64,000 nt of DNA from Rhizobium sp. PP-CC-3A-592 (lineage in GTDB: Bacteria; Pseudomonadota; Alphaproteobacteria; Rhizobiales; Rhizobiaceae), in assembly GCF_003217095.1 (NCBI RefSeq), contig NZ_QJSR01000001.1, positions 675,716 to 739,715 of the forward strand, in the 5' to 3' direction. Positions 62,692-64,000 of the stretch are shown in pieces (position 1 is the stretch's first letter; each line of letters starts with the position of its first letter). A program made the position numbers and the translations under genes. The notes under the pieces are model-generated. The model searched no databases, was not told where the DNA came from, and saw only the letters and a list, made by a program, of their open reading frames with translations.

Positions 62692-64000
62692 CTAGCGCGC
62701 AGCGAGGTCCATGATCTTGACTTGAGTGGCGTCGGCGCGGTCGAGGACGCCGGACACGCGACCTTCATGCATGACGACGATGCGGTCGCTCATCCCCAGC
62801 ACTTCCGGCAGTTCTGACGAAATCATCAGCACCGCGACCCCCTCCGCCGCGAGACCGGTGATAAGCCGATGGATTTCCGACTTGGCGCCGACGTCGATGC
62901 CACGGGTGGGTTCGTCGAGGATGAGAATGCGCGGCTTGGTCAGGAGCCAGCGGGCGATCAGCAGCTTCTGCTGGTTGCCGCCCGAGAGGTTCTCGACAGT
63001 CTCGTAGAGGTTCGGTGTTTTCACCCTCAACTGGCGCGCCATGTCCTCTGCAAGCTTGGTCACGGTGGACTGATCGACGAAACCGCCCTTGACGTGCGAC
63101 CGTGTGATCAGCGCCGACTGTATGTTTTCCAGGCAATTGAGGCTCAGAAAGCAGCCCGTCTCCTTGCGATCCTCGGTGAGGAAGGCAAAGCCCTGCGCCA
63201 TGGCGGCGCTCGGGCTCCCGATGGTCACCGCCGTGCCGTTGACCAGGATCTCGCCAGATGTGGCAGGCGTGACCCCGAAGATCGCTTCGGCGACGTTCGA
63301 CCGTTTCGACCCGACAAGCCCTGCAAGCCCCAGGATCTCCCCGCGCCGGAGCGAGAACGAGATGTCGTGGAAAACGCCGGGAATGGTGAGGTTGCGAACC
63401 TCGAGGATGACCTCGCCGATCGGGCATTCGATCTTCGGAAACATGTCGGTGATATCGCGCCCGACCATCATGCGGATGATGTCGTCGCGGTTGACGTCCG
63501 TCGACAGATGGGAGCCGACATATTTGCCGTCGCGAAACACCGTGAACTCGTCGGCGATCTCGAAAAGCTCGTTCATCTTGTGGGTGATGTAGACGATGCC
63601 GATCCCGCGTTCGCGCAGGTCGCGGATGATCGAGAACAGGCCTTCGACCTCGCGATCGGTCAGGGCGGATGTCGGCTCGTCCATGATGAGGATCGAGCTA
63701 TCGTAGCTAACGGCGCGAGCGATCTCGACCATCTGCTTCTGAGCGACCGTCAGCTCCGACACCTGCGCGCGCGGATCGAGCTTGATGCGGAGGCGGGCGA
63801 AAAGATCAGCCGTCATTTCGGCCATCCGGCCGTGATCGATGAGACCGAAGCGATTTTTCGGTTCGCGCCGGATCCAGATATTCTCGGCGACCGTCATCCA
63901 GTTCATCAGGGCAAGCTCCTGATGGATCATCGCGATGCCCTGTTCGAGCGCATCGAGCGGCGACTTCAACGTGACGAGCTCACCGCGAAGGCGGATTTCG
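62692..64000 (-). CDS. iatA: Inositol ABC transporter ATPase (partial, runs off window)
   Basis: The sequence is cut by the right edge of the window, so the first Walker A region is missing. What is seen are the rest of ABC domain 1 (Q-loop near [19 protein letters not shown], signature-like [15 protein letters not shown], Walker [15 protein letters not shown]) and the complete domain 2 with its signature [16 protein letters not shown] and Walker [18 protein letters not shown]. This double-domain form is typical of ribose/inositol importers (RbsA-type). Domain 1 has a less canonical signature, as is usual in the family. Confidence 0.92.
   Translation of the reverse strand, partial: EIRLRGELVTLKSPLDALEQGIAMIHQELALMNWMTVAENIWIRREPKNRFGLIDHGRMAEMTADLFARLRIKLDPRAQVSELTVAQKQMVEIARAVSYDSSILIMDEPTSALTDREVEGLFSIIRDLRERGIGIVYITHKMNELFEIADEFTVFRDGKYVGSHLSTDVNRDDIIRMMVGRDITDMFPKIECPIGEVILEVRNLTIPGVFHDISFSLRRGEILGLAGLVGSKRSNVAEAIFGVTPATSGEILVNGTAVTIGSPSAAMAQGFAFLTEDRKETGCFLSLNCLENIQSALITRSHVKGGFVDQSTVTKLAEDMARQLRVKTPNLYETVENLSGGNQQKLLIARWLLTKPRILILDEPTRGIDVGAKSEIHRLITGLAAEGVAVLMISSELPEVLGMSDRIVVMHEGRVSGVLDRADATQVKIMDLAAR

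Overview
The window is GC-rich DNA, densely packed on both strands. It looks like a chromosome or large replicon of a Rhizobiaceae-type alphaproteobacterium. The evidence is a MucR/Ros zinc-finger regulator at the left edge, rhizobial-type intergenic palindromic repeats, an Lrp/threonine-dehydratase-like pair, a DUF853 HerA-like ATPase and a full inositol catabolic operon of rhizobial style. The family is an inference from gene content; I cannot fix genus or species. I found no tRNA, rRNA, CRISPR array, transposase or prophage.

Left part (1-16.8 kb): mucR, msrB, a TrhA/HlyIII membrane protein, a double VOC-domain protein, a DUF2798/LysR divergent pair, oligopeptidase B, a DUF2254 membrane protein preceded by a tetranucleotide microsatellite, selO, a 0.85 kb repeat-filled gap, membrane glucose dehydrogenase gcd, a PLP lyase/Lrp divergent pair, a MerR regulator, a possible small RNA and a GNAT acetyltransferase.

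Middle part (17-40.5 kb): a hicAB toxin-antitoxin pair, two c-type cytochromes, a class D beta-lactamase, an ADPRibase-Mn-like phosphoesterase, sodB, a two-gene membrane/periplasmic ClpP-like protease unit, a branched-chain aminotransferase, a zinc alcohol dehydrogenase, a tyrosine phosphatase, trans-aconitate methyltransferase, a response regulator with a duplicated 3-prime fragment, ChaC, LysR/MFS/aldo-keto reductase genes, a HerA-like ATPase, a cold-shock gene and a yefM-yoeB type toxin-antitoxin pair with a visible operator. Several families of dispersed palindromic intergenic repeats punctuate this part.

Glyco/nucleotidyltransferase island (40.8-45.3 kb): four co-directional, tightly spaced genes encode a small GDPD-like protein, a HAD phosphatase, a protein with two tandem nucleotidyltransferase domains (the first with a degenerate signature) and a third degenerate nucleotidyltransferase. 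A convergent glycosyltransferase-like gene follows. This is the best candidate in the window for an undescribed pathway, probably activation of a surface-polymer substituent.

Right part (45.6-64 kb): a cyclitol catabolism supercluster. On the minus strand, entering from beyond the right edge, are an ABC sugar transporter (ATPase, permease, binding protein), an IolH-like protein, IolG, an IolI-like protein, IolC fused to DUF2090, IolD, IolE, IolB, a tautomerase and an RpiR regulator, with very short gaps throughout. Converging on it from the left is a LacI-regulated plus-strand set: three Gfo/Idh/MocA dehydrogenases and a second IolE/MocC-like isomerase. The minus operon covers uptake and conversion of myo-inositol through to the DUF2090 aldolase step; iolA (the malonate-semialdehyde dehydrogenase) is not in the window. 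The plus set probably feeds a related cyclitol (another inositol isomer, a methyl-inositol or a rhizopine-type inosamine) into it.
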